From positions 1,116,001 to 1,180,000 of the forward strand of contig CAVSWC010000003.1 in assembly GCA_963731585.1 (NCBI GenBank): a stretch of DNA of 64,000 nt, written 5' to 3'. The notes under the pieces were generated by a model, which did not search any database, had not been told where the DNA came from, and was given only the letters and a program-made list of their open reading frames with translations. Position 1 is the first letter of the stretch; the number at the start of each line of letters is the position of its first letter. The DNA is from CANKHA01 sp963731585 (GTDB taxonomy: Bacteria; Pseudomonadota; Alphaproteobacteria; Rhizobiales; Xanthobacteraceae). The position numbers and the translations under genes were made by a program. Of this stretch, positions 63,764-64,000 are shown in pieces.

Positions 63764-63783
63764 AATGTTGACATCGCCAACTT
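63764..63783. promoter_or_regulatory. TetR operator, copy 2
   Basis: AATGTTGACATCGCCAACTT, the reverse orientation of copy 1 with one base changed. Contains the -35 TTGACA of the RND promoter. Confidence 0.7.
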
Positions 63784-63796
63784 ATGCCCTTATAAA
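63768..63796 (+). promoter_or_regulatory. RND adaptor promoter, consensus sigma-70
   Basis: TTGACA (63768-63773), 17-base spacer, TATAAA (63791-63796): a near-perfect housekeeping promoter, 43 bases before ATG 63839, bracketed by operator copies 2 and 3. Confidence 0.75.
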
Positions 63797-63814
63797 GTTG
63801 TCATCGTCAACATT
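63795..63814. promoter_or_regulatory. TetR operator, copy 3
   Basis: AAGTTGTCATCGTCAACATT; overlaps the -10 region and likely start of the RND transcript. Confidence 0.7.
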
Positions 63815-63838
63815 GACCTATTCCGTGGAGCTCGAAAC

Positions 63839-64000
63839 ATGCGGCCCGTCCTCGTTCTTCTCACGCTTCTCGTGGTGCTTGCCGGCTGCAAGCCAGAGGA
63901 CGCGCCGGCGGCACTCCGGCTGGTCCGCACGCTCATCGTCGATGCCAAATCTGTCCGCGAAGACCGCCAGACGATTGGTGAGGTCAAGCCGCGTTATGAA
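63839..64000 (+). CDS. RND efflux periplasmic adaptor (MFP), N-terminal part
   Basis: 54 codons before the window ends. MRPVLVLLTLLVVLAGCKPE is a lipoprotein signal (lipobox LAGC), followed by DAPAALRLVRTLIVDAKSVR and EDRQTIGEVKPRYE, the opening of AcrA/HlyD-type adaptors. GGAG before ATG 63839. Divergent from tetR with shared operators. The pump gene is expected beyond the window. Confidence 0.8.
   Translation, partial: MRPVLVLLTLLVVLAGCKPEDAPAALRLVRTLIVDAKSVREDRQTIGEVKPRYE

Overview
The window looks like chromosome of a high-GC alphaproteobacterium of the Hyphomicrobiales (Rhizobiales), in the Bradyrhizobium / Rhodopseudomonas / Xanthobacteraceae neighbourhood. The reasons are the rplU-rpmA-GNAT-obg order, the YcjX-YcjF pair, the formate dehydrogenase cluster with its set of DUF proteins, the many solute receptors of the tripartite tricarboxylate transporter (TTT) family, and the palindromic intergenic repeats.

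Layout. 0-8.5 kb: glutathione-dependent formaldehyde dehydrogenase (cut by the window edge), obg, an exported C13 peptidase, GNAT, rpmA, rplU, tRNA-Ser(CGA), gfa, CsbD and an exported isoaspartyl methyltransferase. 8.5-20 kb: PEP carboxylase, YcjF-YcjX, two small cytochromes c, a double universal stress protein, a truncated quinone reductase, a run of small stress or envelope proteins (DUF3597, DUF1328, YidB, PilZ) and an L,D-transpeptidase. 20-30.6 kb: an orphan ModA-like protein, then an uptake/decarboxylation region with two TctC-UbiD modules. The first is nearly intact and followed by an NMT1-like protein. The second is full of frameshifts and stops. A divergent TTT receptor-cupin pair lies between them, and an ornithine cyclodeaminase-like gene follows.

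30.6-56.3 kb is a formate dehydrogenase and molybdenum/tungsten cofactor region: TusA, a degenerate MoeA, a MoeA fused to a PBP-like domain, a WD40-cytochrome c protein, a polyferredoxin, five overlapping genes (lipoate-ligase-like, DUF6505, DUF6352, DUF3305, DUF3306), an HTH-TorD fusion, a Tat-target peptide, fdhGHI, mobB, moeA, mobA, fdhD and, after a metallopeptidase/ATP-grasp pair, the tungstate importer tupBCA with a divergent HTH-PBP regulator. Together these would import tungstate (or molybdate), build bis-MGD, sulfurate it and assemble a membrane-anchored, Cys-type formate dehydrogenase. adhC and gfa at the left end would supply formate from formaldehyde. 56.4-64 kb: tRNA-Ser(GGA) with a tRNA-like fragment before it, an alpha/beta hydrolase, a TTT receptor-M20 hydrolase-TTT receptor block, an amino-acid-type binding protein, and a TetR regulator divergent from an RND efflux adaptor, with three operator copies between them.

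Caution on sequence quality. At least twenty genes between 2 and 53 kb, including the essential rpmA and rplU, carry single-base frame breaks. In most of them the rebuilt gene is 3n+1 long, as one extra base would give. I treat these as assembly or read errors and annotate across them. Where I do so, the coordinates run from the inferred true start to the inferred true stop. None is seen right of 56.6 kb. The 26.7-29.3 kb region is far worse and may be a true pseudogene pair.
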